From Phycisphaerales bacterium (GTDB lineage: Bacteria > Planctomycetota > Phycisphaerae > Phycisphaerales > SM1A02): a stretch of 64,000 nucleotides of DNA. The translations under genes were made by a program, and so were the position numbers. The stretch spans positions 43,522 through 107,521 of the forward strand of contig JAQWTL010000032.1 of NCBI GenBank assembly GCA_029242715.1, given 5' to 3'. Of this stretch, positions 35,320-43,993 are shown piece by piece; position 1 is the first letter of the stretch, and the number at the start of each line of letters is the position of its first letter. The notes under the pieces were generated by a model. It had not been told where the DNA came from. It was given only the letters and a program-made list of their open reading frames with translations, and did not search any database.

Positions 35320-36690
35320 TCAGGAAGTTGGCTGGCCAGCGGACTTTGGTGCCGCAGGCTTTTCAGTTGCGTTCTCAGTTGAAAAGCCTGCGGCACCGAC
35401 GTCTGCATCGGCATTGAATCGCTCGATCTCGGCACCCAGAGAGTTCAACTGGATCTCCAGATCCTTGTAGCCACGATCAAGATGGTAGATCCGGCTGACG
35501 GTCGTGGTTCCTTCAGCGGCGAGACCGGCGATCACCAGGCTGGCTGAGCCTCGCAGATCACTTGCCATGACCGGGGCACCAACAAGGCGGTTCACACCCT
35601 GAATGACAACGGTGCCACCCTGTCGATAGAGTTGGGCACCCATGCGTGTCAACTCGGAAACATGCAGGAAGCGGTCAGGGAAGATCTTCTCGGTAACGAT
35701 GCTGTTGCCATCCGCGAAGCAAAGAAGAGTCATCATCTGGGCTTGCAGATCTGTCGGGAAGCCCGGATAGGGCTGTGTCGTGAAGAGCACCGGCTTGAGC
35801 CTGCGTTCACTGGTCACCTTGATGGTACAACGCCCAGGTGGCTCCAGTTCATCAAGGCGCTGTATGCGAACACCAGTAGCTTGTAGCCGATCTACGACGG
35901 CCAGGAGGTGATCCAGTGGGAAGTCCTCAAGGGTGACATCGCCATTGGTTATCGCTGAAGCAATGGCAAGCGTGCCTGCGACAATTCGATCCGGCATCAC
36001 TCGATGGTCACAACCAGACAGTTCCGTGCAGCCACGAATGGTGATCCGAGGTGTGCCTGCTCCACTGATGGAGGCGCCCATGCTGTTGAGCATGACGGCA
36101 AGGTCCATGATCTCCGGCTCACAGGCTGCGGACTCGATGACCGTGACGCCTTCTGCCAGGGTTGCTGCACACATCACGTTGGCAGTTCCCAGAACAGTGG
36201 AGCCAAAGGGGCCACCGAGGAACACGGTGTTTCCCTGGAGGCGATCGGCTCGAGCAACGATGTCGCCGCCATCGAGTTCGATCTTCGCACCCAATGCCTC
36301 CAGACCACGCAGATGGAGATCTACCGGGCGATCACCGATGGCACACCCACCAGGCATGGCAACCCGGGCCTGTCCATAACGGGCCAGCAGTGGTCCAAGT
36401 ACACAGATGCTTGCACGCATGGTGCGGACGATGTCGTATCGGGCATGCCACGATCCATCATCTGTCGTGATCAGTCGCAGGTCTTCGCCATCATGTTCGA
36501 CCTGGCACCCCAGCTCGGACATCAATCGCACCATGTTGTCAATGTCGGACAGAGCGGGCAGGCCGCGTAACTGGACTGGCCCTTTGGCCATCAGGGCAGC
36601 GGCCATTTCTGGCAAGGCTGCGTTTTTTGATCCATCAACTCGAATCCGGCCGTTTAATCGTGTCCCGCCGGTGATCCTGAAGGCATCCAT
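35320..36690 (-). CDS. murA: UDP-GlcNAc 1-carboxyvinyltransferase
   Basis: MurA starts peptidoglycan precursor synthesis by adding enolpyruvate to UDP-GlcNAc. Lys22 (DGSKNAALPE), Arg92 (TMRASICVLGP), and the catalytic loop PGGCAIGDRPVDLHL with Cys116 are present; having cysteine there predicts fosfomycin sensitivity. Normal MurA ends near GAEIERF, at about residue 426. This one has about 30 further residues (NADADVGAAGFSTENATEKP and on) that are encoded by a perfect inverted repeat. The total of 456 residues is above the usual 417-430. The start at 36690 has no obvious ribosome site. It converges with the methyltransferase gene, three bases apart. Confidence 0.94.
   Translation of the reverse strand: MDAFRITGGTRLNGRIRVDGSKNAALPEMAAALMAKGPVQLRGLPALSDIDNMVRLMSELGCQVEHDGEDLRLITTDDGSWHARYDIVRTMRASICVLGPLLARYGQARVAMPGGCAIGDRPVDLHLRGLEALGAKIELDGGDIVARADRLQGNTVFLGGPFGSTVLGTANVMCAATLAEGVTVIESAACEPEIMDLAVMLNSMGASISGAGTPRITIRGCTELSGCDHRVMPDRIVAGTLAIASAITNGDVTLEDFPLDHLLAVVDRLQATGVRIQRLDELEPPGRCTIKVTSERRLKPVLFTTQPYPGFPTDLQAQMMTLLCFADGNSIVTEKIFPDRFLHVSELTRMGAQLYRQGGTVVIQGVNRLVGAPVMASDLRGSASLVIAGLAAEGTTTVSRIYHLDRGYKDLEIQLNSLGAEIERFNADADVGAAGFSTENATEKPAAPKSAGQPTS
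35348..35397. repeat. 18-bp perfect inverted repeat in the 3' end of murA
   Basis: GGTGCCGCAGGCTTTTCA (35348-35365) is the exact reverse complement of 35380-35397, with a 14-base loop. The stem may extend by two more pairs. It lies inside the murA frame and 32 bases past the stop of the convergent methyltransferase gene. No T-run follows on either strand, so it is not a classical intrinsic terminator. It could limit read-through between the convergent genes or be a palindromic mobile element that has been absorbed into the frame. Confidence 0.85.
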
Positions 36691-36972
36691 TCGTTTTGTT
36701 CCAATCCATTGGAGTTCTGGCCAATTCGGCGGGGGGAGTCCCGCCGCCCATGCCCGCCAGTTCCATCTGGAAGGCTACTGGGTTCGATCCTACCGCGTTC
36801 TACCCCCTGATGCGCAGCAGAAAGCACTTCTTGCCCACCCTGTCGATACAACCCATACATCGTGGGACTTCTTTCATGGCTTCGGCAATACTCGGCACAT
36901 AACTCCAGGCTATGAATCGTAGCTTCAGGTAGTCGGCCTTCTTTTTCCTGCCTACCTCAAGGAGGATGTCCT
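36691..36972. other. Intergenic region between murA and the fibro-slime gene
   Basis: The 282 bases separate divergent genes. A GC-rich 6-bp stem (GGCGGG 36728-36733 with CCCGCC 36740-36745) occurs near the murA side. A strong AAGGAGG ribosome site lies just before ATG 36973. I saw no gene and no confident promoter. A short stretch around 36779-36795 looks like a tRNA T-loop but does not fold as a tRNA. Confidence 0.5.
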
Positions 36973-37863
36973 ATGAATCCTGCCATTTCATCGTTTATTG
37001 CCGTTTCAATCCTCGTTCCACTGGAAATCTGCCTGGTGTCTGCCAACGCGGACCAGGACCCGCCTCCGGCGACTCTTGAACTGACCGGTGTGGTCCGTGA
37101 CTTCAAGGAACGCACCGTGCAGGGTGGTCATCCGGATTTCGAGCGACAGCCCGATGGGGGGTTCAAGCACTACAGCGGCAACGTGGAAGAACAACTCGGT
37201 GAGGATGGCAGGCCTGTCTACACCGGTCTGGGGTATTACGTTCGACGTCAGTGGAAGGATTCTTCGGGCAAGCCAATCTGCTGGTCTGTCTACGACAAGT
37301 CACTTGGAGACCAACGTGGTCGCAAGGGGGGGGCGGACAATGGTGGAATTCAATCAGCCATTACGTTTGATCAGTGGTATCGCGATGTGCCAGGCGTCAA
37401 CATGTCCAAGCCTCTGAATCTGACATTCAATCGCCAGAATGATGGCAGTTATGTATTCGATGACAAGACAGATCCGAATTACAGCCAGTTGGGCGGATTC
37501 TTCCCGATTGATGATGAGTTGTTCGGAAATCCCGGTGGAAATCCAGATCACAATTTCCACTTTACTTTCGAGCTTCATACGGAGTTCACGTATGACGCGA
37601 ACCAGGACAATCACTTCAAGTTCACAGGTGATGATGATGTCTGGGTCTTCGTGGATGGAAGACTCGTCATTGATATTGGTGGCGTGCACCCCGCAGTGAA
37701 CCAGACGATTGACCTGGATCGATTGGGCCTGGTTGATGGCGAAACCTATGCCCTGGATTTCTTCTTTGCCGAGCGGCACCGTACGCAGTCGAATTTCCGA
37801 ATCGTGACCAATCTGCTGCTTGAGACCAGCAGGGTGCCACCCATGACCGCAGCCTATGACTGA
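36973..37863 (+). CDS. Fibro-slime domain exported protein
   Basis: A 296-residue protein with signal peptide (MNPAISSFIAVSILVPLEICLVSANA). The fibro-slime pattern is clear: LTGVVRDFKERTVQGGHPDF near the start, FFPIDDELFGNPG, HNFHFTFELHTEFTYD, and FTGDDDVWVFVDGRLVIDIGGVH, a PA14-related calcium-binding type of fold, then RTQSNFRIVTN. Proteins of this family are surface or matrix proteins known from Fibrobacter and Myxococcus. A strong ribosome site (CAAGGAGG) precedes the start. Its frame contains a run of eight G at 37326-37333. The gene stands alone, with a divergent murA upstream and a candidate terminator downstream. Confidence 0.88.
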   Translation: MNPAISSFIAVSILVPLEICLVSANADQDPPPATLELTGVVRDFKERTVQGGHPDFERQPDGGFKHYSGNVEEQLGEDGRPVYTGLGYYVRRQWKDSSGKPICWSVYDKSLGDQRGRKGGADNGGIQSAITFDQWYRDVPGVNMSKPLNLTFNRQNDGSYVFDDKTDPNYSQLGGFFPIDDELFGNPGGNPDHNFHFTFELHTEFTYDANQDNHFKFTGDDDVWVFVDGRLVIDIGGVHPAVNQTIDLDRLGLVDGETYALDFFFAERHRTQSNFRIVTNLLLETSRVPPMTAAYD

Positions 37864-37876
37864 TCCCCTGGCTCTC

Positions 37877-37928
37877 CCCTTGTGAAGGGCCTTTTTACGG
37901 CGGGCGGATGTTTTATGGCGTCCGCCCG
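37877..37928 (+). terminator. Candidate terminator after the fibro-slime gene
   Basis: CCCTT-GTG-AAGGG (37877-37889) is followed by CCTTTTT (37890-37896). A second, stronger stem CGGGCGGA (37901-37908) pairs with TCCGCCCG (37921-37928). The first stem is short but has the T-run; the second has no T-run behind it. Together they likely end the fibro-slime transcript. Confidence 0.5.
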
Positions 37929-37989
37929 CTGTTGTCATGATGTGTGGGGGCTCACATGACTGGCTGGCTGATCTATACTTCTGGCCAGC

Positions 37990-38925
37990 ATGAGTGCACC
38001 AAGCTTTTCAGACATTCAAATGCATGTTGTCCGGCCCAATCAACCAGTCATTGGCAAGGTGGTTGAGTCCACTCCCTGCTTGAAGGGCCGCTCCGCGAGC
38101 TATGTCCGTCATGTTGCCATCGACGTGTCCGGTACACCATTGGCCGGGTCTTTCTGCGTGGGTCAATCCTTTGGCGTGATCCCACCTGGGCAGAACGAGA
38201 AAGGGAAGCCTCATGCCGTTCGGCTGTACTCGATCTCATCGCCCAGCTGGGGAGAGGACGGCAATGGCAATGTGTTGTCCACGACTTGCAAGCGACTCAT
38301 TGATGAAACCAGTTCTGATGATCCAGAAGAGCATGGTCTCTTCGTGGGCGTCTGCAGCAATTACCTCTGTGACTGCAAGGTTGGCGACGAGGTGCTGGTT
38401 TCAGGCCCTGCGGGTAAACGTTTTCTTCTGCCAGAAGATCCGGCAAAGCATGATTACGTCTTCGTCGCTACCGGGACAGGTATCGCACCGTTCCGTGGGA
38501 TGGTGATGGAACTCCTGGAACATCCAGATGGTCCCAAGGATTGTCAAATACACCTGGTCGTCGGCGTGCCCTATGGCACGGATCTCATGTATGACGATTG
38601 GTTCCGGAAGATGGAAGAGGATCATCCTGGTTTTCACTATCACACGGTCATCAGTCGCCCCGAGGTTGGTCGTCGGATGTATGTCGATCAGTACATTGTT
38701 GAAACCGTCGAACCGTTTCACGAGGTGCTGGCGGCTGATCGCACGCTTCTTTACGTCTGTGGTATCGAAGGCATGCAGTTCGGCATCTACAAATTGCTTG
38801 AAACCCTGGGGGTTTCAGGGGGATATGTCACGCTCCCTGAAGGGATGGAATCGATGGTCGACTGTGATCATGCGGCCATGAAAAAGGTTCGTCCCGGGGA
38901 TCGATGCATGGTCGAGGTCTACTAG
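37990..38925 (+). CDS. Plant-type ferredoxin-NADP(+) reductase
   Basis: This flavoprotein passes electrons between ferredoxin or flavodoxin and NADP(H). The FAD site is RLYSISSPS (about 77-85), then GLFVGVCSNYLCD, and the NADP site VATGTGIAPFRGM (about 160-172). The chain ends in an aromatic residue (VEVY), as in plant and cyanobacterial enzymes where the last Tyr stacks on the flavin. At 311 residues it is the size of plastid-type FNR without targeting peptide. No ferredoxin gene is adjacent. The mechanosensitive channel gene starts 18 bases downstream. Confidence 0.92.
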   Translation: MSAPSFSDIQMHVVRPNQPVIGKVVESTPCLKGRSASYVRHVAIDVSGTPLAGSFCVGQSFGVIPPGQNEKGKPHAVRLYSISSPSWGEDGNGNVLSTTCKRLIDETSSDDPEEHGLFVGVCSNYLCDCKVGDEVLVSGPAGKRFLLPEDPAKHDYVFVATGTGIAPFRGMVMELLEHPDGPKDCQIHLVVGVPYGTDLMYDDWFRKMEEDHPGFHYHTVISRPEVGRRMYVDQYIVETVEPFHEVLAADRTLLYVCGIEGMQFGIYKLLETLGVSGGYVTLPEGMESMVDCDHAAMKKVRPGDRCMVEVY

Positions 38926-38943
38926 ACACTGTAGATTGCCCCA

Positions 38944-40365
38944 ATGCAGATCAACTCACTCTTCAAGCCATCGGCCGACAAGCCGCCTGCACCGACCAGC
39001 CCTCCTGATGCGGCCGCAAACGGGAACGGTACGGAATCGGTTGGTCTGAACATCTATGACAATCTTGGACAAACCTCTGCTCGAGGCATGCTTGAGCGAT
39101 GGCAGGATGGTCTTGAGAACATCTTTGGCGGCTGGGGGGCGTCATCAGCAGTTGCTGATTGGGGTGCCTGGGCGGTCTTCCTTGTCTCCCTGCTTGCCAT
39201 CTGCATGTTTGCCAACTGGCTGGCGAAGCTCATCATCAAGATCATTTTCTACCAGACGCTGAGGAAGTCAGGAAGTTCATGGGGACTGGCCTTGATTCAG
39301 AACAAGGTGCTGACTCGATTGTCACACCTCGTTCCGGTTGTCATCCTTGCCATTGGACTGCCACTGATCGTGTCTGAATCCGTACGTGGCTGGATTCTGC
39401 CTGTCCTGGATATCTACACGCTGTGGATCATTCTGATCGTCGGCTACGGAATCATTGATTGCATCGGAACGATCTACACCAATCACAAGGGTGATGAAAG
39501 GACTCCGATCAAGGGCGTCCTGCAAGCATCCAAGCTGCTGCTCACGCTGGGCATCGGTCTGTTTGTTCTCAGTGTTCTGTTCTCCAAGTCCCCCGTGTAT
39601 TTCATCTCGGGCCTTGGTGCGTTCATGGCCATCATCCTGTTGATTTTCCGTGACTCACTCCTGGGGCTGGTCGCGGGTCTGCAGTTGACTGCCAATGACA
39701 TGGTTCGCGTTGGAGACTGGATCGAGATTCCCGGAAAAGGCGTCGACGGTGATGTCATCGAGGTCACTTTGACCACAGTTCGGGTTTCCAACTGGGACAG
39801 GACCATCGCAATGGTCCCAGCCTATGACCTCTTTCAGAATGCTTTCATCAACTGGCGGGGGATGTCTGAGTCGGGCGGTCGCCGGATCAAACGGTCCATC
39901 AACATCGATATCTCGACCATCGACTTCGCGACGGACGAGATGCTCGATTCCTGGAAGAAGATCCATCTGCTGGCACCGTATCTGGAGCGAAAAGCCGAAG
40001 AGATCACAGCTTGGAACAACAAGCACGATGTAGATAATCCTGAAGATGTCAACGGACGGCGCCAAACGAACATTGGAGCTTTCAGGGCGTACGTCGAAGC
40101 TTATCTACGCAATCATTCCAAGATCCATCAGGAGAACTTCACATTTCTGGTCCGGCAACTTCAGCCTGGGCCTGAAGGCTTGCCGCTCGAGGTCTATGTG
40201 TTCACCAACGACAATCGGTGGGAGCCCTACGAGGCCATCCAGGCAGACATCTTCGATCACCTGCTGGCCATCATCTCGAGGTTCGATCTCGAGGTGCACG
40301 AGAATCCCAGTGGGAGCGATATCAGGAATGCGACCAACCCTGCCCTGGCATCTGCCGGTTCCTGA
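38944..40365 (+). CDS. MscS-family mechanosensitive channel, YbdG/MscM-like
   Basis: A 473-residue channel. After a low-complexity N-terminus (ADKPPAPTSPPDAAANGNG) there are about five membrane helices, then the MscS core LIFRDSLLGLVAGLQLTANDMVRVGDWIE and the beta domain GVDGDVIEVTLTTVRVSNWDRTIAMVPAYDL. FINWRGMSESGGRRIKRSINIDI is very close to the YbdG (MscM) subgroup of E. coli. The C-terminal soluble domain (FRAYVEAYLRNHSKIHQENFTFLVRQLQPGPEGLPLEVYVFT) also fits YbdG. It lies 18 bases after the FNR gene; a shared transcript is likely but no functional link is known. Confidence 0.9.
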   Translation: MQINSLFKPSADKPPAPTSPPDAAANGNGTESVGLNIYDNLGQTSARGMLERWQDGLENIFGGWGASSAVADWGAWAVFLVSLLAICMFANWLAKLIIKIIFYQTLRKSGSSWGLALIQNKVLTRLSHLVPVVILAIGLPLIVSESVRGWILPVLDIYTLWIILIVGYGIIDCIGTIYTNHKGDERTPIKGVLQASKLLLTLGIGLFVLSVLFSKSPVYFISGLGAFMAIILLIFRDSLLGLVAGLQLTANDMVRVGDWIEIPGKGVDGDVIEVTLTTVRVSNWDRTIAMVPAYDLFQNAFINWRGMSESGGRRIKRSINIDISTIDFATDEMLDSWKKIHLLAPYLERKAEEITAWNNKHDVDNPEDVNGRRQTNIGAFRAYVEAYLRNHSKIHQENFTFLVRQLQPGPEGLPLEVYVFTNDNRWEPYEAIQADIFDHLLAIISRFDLEVHENPSGSDIRNATNPALASAGS

Positions 40366-40377
40366 GGATTCAGCAGG

Positions 40378-40506
40378 TCATGCAGTTCCATCGCCATCCA
40401 CCGGATCGTCCGTAGGTGGTGTGGCATGGCCTTGGGCTTTCAGGAGGGTCCAGACAAGCCAGCCTACGGCAACCATGCCGAATCCGGTGATGATCCATTG
40501 CAGCAT
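40378..40506 (-). CDS. Putative 42-residue single-helix membrane protein
   Basis: A short minus-strand frame starts at ATG 40506, one base after the stop of the protease gene (TGA C ATG), so it can be translated by re-initiation. It encodes MLQWIITGFGMVAVGWLVWT, then LLKAQGHATPPTD and a short acidic end, 42 residues in all. The first 24 form one membrane helix. It overlaps no other gene and ends 12 bases before the channel gene. Short size means chance cannot be excluded; placement and the clean helix favour a real gene. Confidence 0.55.
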   Translation of the reverse strand: MLQWIITGFGMVAVGWLVWTLLKAQGHATPPTDDPVDGDGTA

Positions 40507-40507
40507 G

Positions 40508-43500
40508 TCAGTTGGATTTCCCGTCAGCAGGTTGATCGATACGTGACATCAGATCATCGACAGCCACTTCGAGTTGTCGATCTTTTCCACTGGCTTCATC
40601 TGCCGGTGTTCGTTCAACACGGATATCGGGAATCGCTCCGTGATCTTCCATGTCCGTACCGTCTGGAAGCCGCCAGCCTCGGAATGGTCTTCGTACTCGT
40701 GAGCCGTCAATGAGAGTGAAGCTCCCCGTAGAGATCACGCCTCCGAACGTTTCCTCGCCAACAACTCGTCCTCGCCCCGTGTTCTTGATGGCATGAGTGA
40801 AGATCTCGGCATTGGAGAAAGAGTGTTCATTGGCCAGTACAACGATGGGCTTGGACCATGCATAGATCAGCCTGCGGTCACGTGGATAGGCATCAGAGGG
40901 GGCATCCTCCCAGGCGACTCCGCGTGGAATCGTCGAGGCATGGACTGGTGCAGTCAAGGATGCCAGCAGAACATCGGTGGTCCATCCTCCGCCATTGTTC
41001 CGGACATCAATGACCAGTCCGTCCTTGCCATGAGCGGCGGCATACAACTGATGCTCGAAGTCATGTACAGAGGGCATGTTCATGCTGCGAATATGCAGAT
41101 AGCCAAGTCGGCCATCACTCAGTTCATCAACTGATTCACGGTTATGTTCCAGTTCGTCTTCGTAGGCCAGACTGCTCCAAGATGACCATGAGACCGGTGT
41201 AATCAGGAGCATCATGTCTTCGCCTTCTCGCCGTATCTCCAGAAGCGTCTCCTGGCTTCTTGTTCCGGACATGGCCGTGGACAGATCCATGGACGGAAGT
41301 TGCGCTTCTTCTTCAGAAAGCGGAATGTCATTGACAGAGATGATCACGTCACCGACATGCAGTTGCGATTCCGGATGGTCAGCGGGTGATTGAGGAAGGA
41401 TTTCAGTCACTTCAAAGCCACCAGGAACAGGACGTGTCGTGATTCCCAGGTAGCCGATGGGATCAGAGGCCGCCGAGAAACCACCACCTCCGTAGATTCC
41501 TGTGTGCGAACCATCCACTTCACCAAACAGCATGTTTATGACACGCTTGAATTCCTGTGGCGTTCGTGTTGAGGAGGCTTGCTCGCGATAGGCATTTGAA
41601 ATGGCCTCCCAATCGAGGCCCTTCATGTCCGGGTGGTAGAACCAGCGACCAAACAGCCTCGAAGTCTCATCGAATTTCTGTGCCTGTTCTTCAGAGAGGA
41701 CGATCTCGGTATCGGCATCGATGGCGATGGTTTCCACCGTTCCTCCCTTGCTCGGAATCGTCTTGGCAGCGTTGCTGCTGACGAAGCTGAGCGTTTTGCC
41801 ATCAGGACTTTGTTTGAGGTCCCTTATGGAGCCGGTGGTCAGTCTTTTGCGATCCTTGCCCATGGCATCGACTCGGTAGAGGCCCTGAGTACCATCGACG
41901 TCTGCACTGAAGATGACCAGGTCGCCTGCGGGAGACAGAAGCAGGTCATCTTCCTCGCCATCGAAGCGGGTGAGGCGATCGGCTCGTTTCCAGGCGGTGT
42001 TGAGATCTTTGAATTCCAGAGGATCCGCAGGCTCATATTCAGCTTCCAGATCAACCAGATCCAGGATCTTCTTCTTCCCGGTCTTCTTGGAGACTGCTTC
42101 GAAGTGCTCAGTTCGTTGCCATTCGCTCATGCCCTCAAGTGATTTATCCAGGAACACGCGGTACACGTCGTATTCACCATCGCCACCAATCTGGTTTCGA
42201 TCACTTCTGAAAATCAGCACCTTGCCGTCATCGCTCAGGCGTGGTGATTCATCAAGATCCGGATGTCTGGTGAGGTTGGTGGTCTGGTCTGGATTCTCTG
42301 TATCCATGAGCCAGACATCACTGTTGAAGTCCAGATCGAGTGCGGAGTAGATGATGTGGCGAGAGTCCGAACTCCATTGAACCTCCGGAGGCCACCAGCC
42401 TTCAATCAGGAGTTGATCCTCTCCGCTGGCAAGATCCTTGAGATGAAGATTGCCGCGATCCCTGACATAGAGGAGTTTCCGGCCATCTGGAGAAGGCATG
42501 GGGTGATGGTTGGCATGCTCGTTGACGACAACTGGCTGGATATCGAAGCGAAGTGCTCCGGCCCACCGCTCACCGGATTTGTTCTCCGGTTTATCGTCGG
42601 CCTTTTCCTCGGCCTTTTCCTTGGAGTCATCATCATCCGAATCAGGAGTTACGGTTGCATTGTCGTTGGATGGTTCCGCAGTTGTTTCCTCTGCGTCTTC
42701 CTTTTCAGTGGCCTCTTCTTCAGGCTGATCACTGGACTGGTCATCTTCTACGGCTTCCTCGTCAGCCTCGGTTTCCTCGAGATCCTCACGGGCCAGGGAT
42801 ACCGTGGCCGCCCAGATCCCTTCGTGGCCTTCGCGGTCTGAAGTGAAATACAACTGCTGCCCATCGGGTGAAAAGGTGATCCATTGATCGCGGGCGTGAT
42901 CAGAGGTAATCAAACGGGTCGGGTGATCATCCTCTGTGCTGCGTACGAGAAGCTGGCCGCGTGCCGCGACCGCCATGGCCTTTCCGCTCGGATGCCTTAC
43001 GGCTTCACTGACTGAAGAATCCAGTTGTTGTCGTCTTTGGGGCAAGATCGACTGATCGGGGTTGACCTTCAGGTTGATCGGTGTTGGTCCGACTCCAGGT
43101 TGCTCCAGGTCAAGGCGTTGCAAGCCATCCCAGGTCACGAAGGCGGCGGTGCTGCCATCAGCAGAGACGGTCAAGTCCCGGGCACCATGGCCGATGGTGG
43201 CTTCTCCATCCTTCGGGGCAAGAGTTGTCAATTGGATCATGGCGGACTCATCACCACCGGAGGGAATCCGCCAGACATTGTTCTGGCCATCTCGTGATGA
43301 AAGAAGGATGACCTCACCATTGGGCATTGGGTGAGCATTCGCATCATTAGCCCGGTGCTCGGTAAGCCTCTTGAAGCTGCCATCCTTTAAATCCATTGAC
43401 CAGAGGTCCTGATTACTGCTTCCGCGGTAACGGGGACGTTCCATGGGGGCTCCACCACGATCGAAGACCAGCATGTCTCCTGAAATACGTGGTGTACTTC

Positions 43501-43993
43501 CCTTGGCACTTGTCAATGGTTCAATAGGGCTGCCGTCCAGAGGGGCTCGGTACATGCCCGATTCACGAAACAGTGAGGGGTCACGGCGACCAGAAAAGAG
43601 AATGGCTGTGCCATCTGGCGTAAAGCCAGAGAGGGATTGGCTGCGGTCACTTGTTACCAGGCGTTCAATTGGTCCTGTGGCGACCAGGCGATCGCCACGT
43701 TGCTCAACAGGCATCAAGTAGATTCCAGTTGCACCATCTCGATTTGATTCGAAGGCAAGGAGTTTTCCGTCCGGGGAGAAACTGCTGCGTAGCTCTGTTG
43801 CTTCATGTGAAGTCAGTCGTTCAGCATGACCTCCGCCCGTTGGGACGGACCATAAATCACCGCCAAGTGAGAAGACCACAATTCTGCCGTCTGGGGAGAG
43901 GGCTGGATACTGTTGAAAGCCCGAGGTTGGTCCTGCGGTCAATATGGCCGAGGCCATCAGGATGCAGCTAAGGGCTATCAGTTGACTTCTCAT
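40508..43993 (-). CDS. Tricorn-like S41 protease with beta-propeller
   Basis: A large exported protease of 1161 residues. The signal peptide MRSQLIALSCILMASAILTAG starts at ATG 43993, behind a GGGAGGAG ribosome site. PD40/WD40-like propeller blades come first (ALSPDGRIVVFSLGGDLW; SFSPDGKLLAFESNRDG), split by a very acidic linker (about 395-470) before a second propeller set. A tricorn C1-like part (FDETSRLFGRWFYHPDMKGLDWEAISNAY), a PDZ domain (about 850-940) and an S41 core follow, with serine in ANEHSFSNAEIF (about 1057) and VIDVRNNGGGWTTD. Tricorn proteases degrade peptides; here the signal peptide predicts a periplasmic or surface location. Confidence 0.92.
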   Translation of the reverse strand: MRSQLIALSCILMASAILTAGPTSGFQQYPALSPDGRIVVFSLGGDLWSVPTGGGHAERLTSHEATELRSSFSPDGKLLAFESNRDGATGIYLMPVEQRGDRLVATGPIERLVTSDRSQSLSGFTPDGTAILFSGRRDPSLFRESGMYRAPLDGSPIEPLTSAKGSTPRISGDMLVFDRGGAPMERPRYRGSSNQDLWSMDLKDGSFKRLTEHRANDANAHPMPNGEVILLSSRDGQNNVWRIPSGGDESAMIQLTTLAPKDGEATIGHGARDLTVSADGSTAAFVTWDGLQRLDLEQPGVGPTPINLKVNPDQSILPQRRQQLDSSVSEAVRHPSGKAMAVAARGQLLVRSTEDDHPTRLITSDHARDQWITFSPDGQQLYFTSDREGHEGIWAATVSLAREDLEETEADEEAVEDDQSSDQPEEEATEKEDAEETTAEPSNDNATVTPDSDDDDSKEKAEEKADDKPENKSGERWAGALRFDIQPVVVNEHANHHPMPSPDGRKLLYVRDRGNLHLKDLASGEDQLLIEGWWPPEVQWSSDSRHIIYSALDLDFNSDVWLMDTENPDQTTNLTRHPDLDESPRLSDDGKVLIFRSDRNQIGGDGEYDVYRVFLDKSLEGMSEWQRTEHFEAVSKKTGKKKILDLVDLEAEYEPADPLEFKDLNTAWKRADRLTRFDGEEDDLLLSPAGDLVIFSADVDGTQGLYRVDAMGKDRKRLTTGSIRDLKQSPDGKTLSFVSSNAAKTIPSKGGTVETIAIDADTEIVLSEEQAQKFDETSRLFGRWFYHPDMKGLDWEAISNAYREQASSTRTPQEFKRVINMLFGEVDGSHTGIYGGGGFSAASDPIGYLGITTRPVPGGFEVTEILPQSPADHPESQLHVGDVIISVNDIPLSEEEAQLPSMDLSTAMSGTRSQETLLEIRREGEDMMLLITPVSWSSWSSLAYEDELEHNRESVDELSDGRLGYLHIRSMNMPSVHDFEHQLYAAAHGKDGLVIDVRNNGGGWTTDVLLASLTAPVHASTIPRGVAWEDAPSDAYPRDRRLIYAWSKPIVVLANEHSFSNAEIFTHAIKNTGRGRVVGEETFGGVISTGSFTLIDGSRVRRPFRGWRLPDGTDMEDHGAIPDIRVERTPADEASGKDRQLEVAVDDLMSRIDQPADGKSN

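Noticed and set aside
36779..36795. GGGTTCGATCCTACC, resembling a tRNA T-loop
   Set aside because: The flanking bases do not form the 5-bp T stem and no acceptor, D or anticodon stems are found around it.
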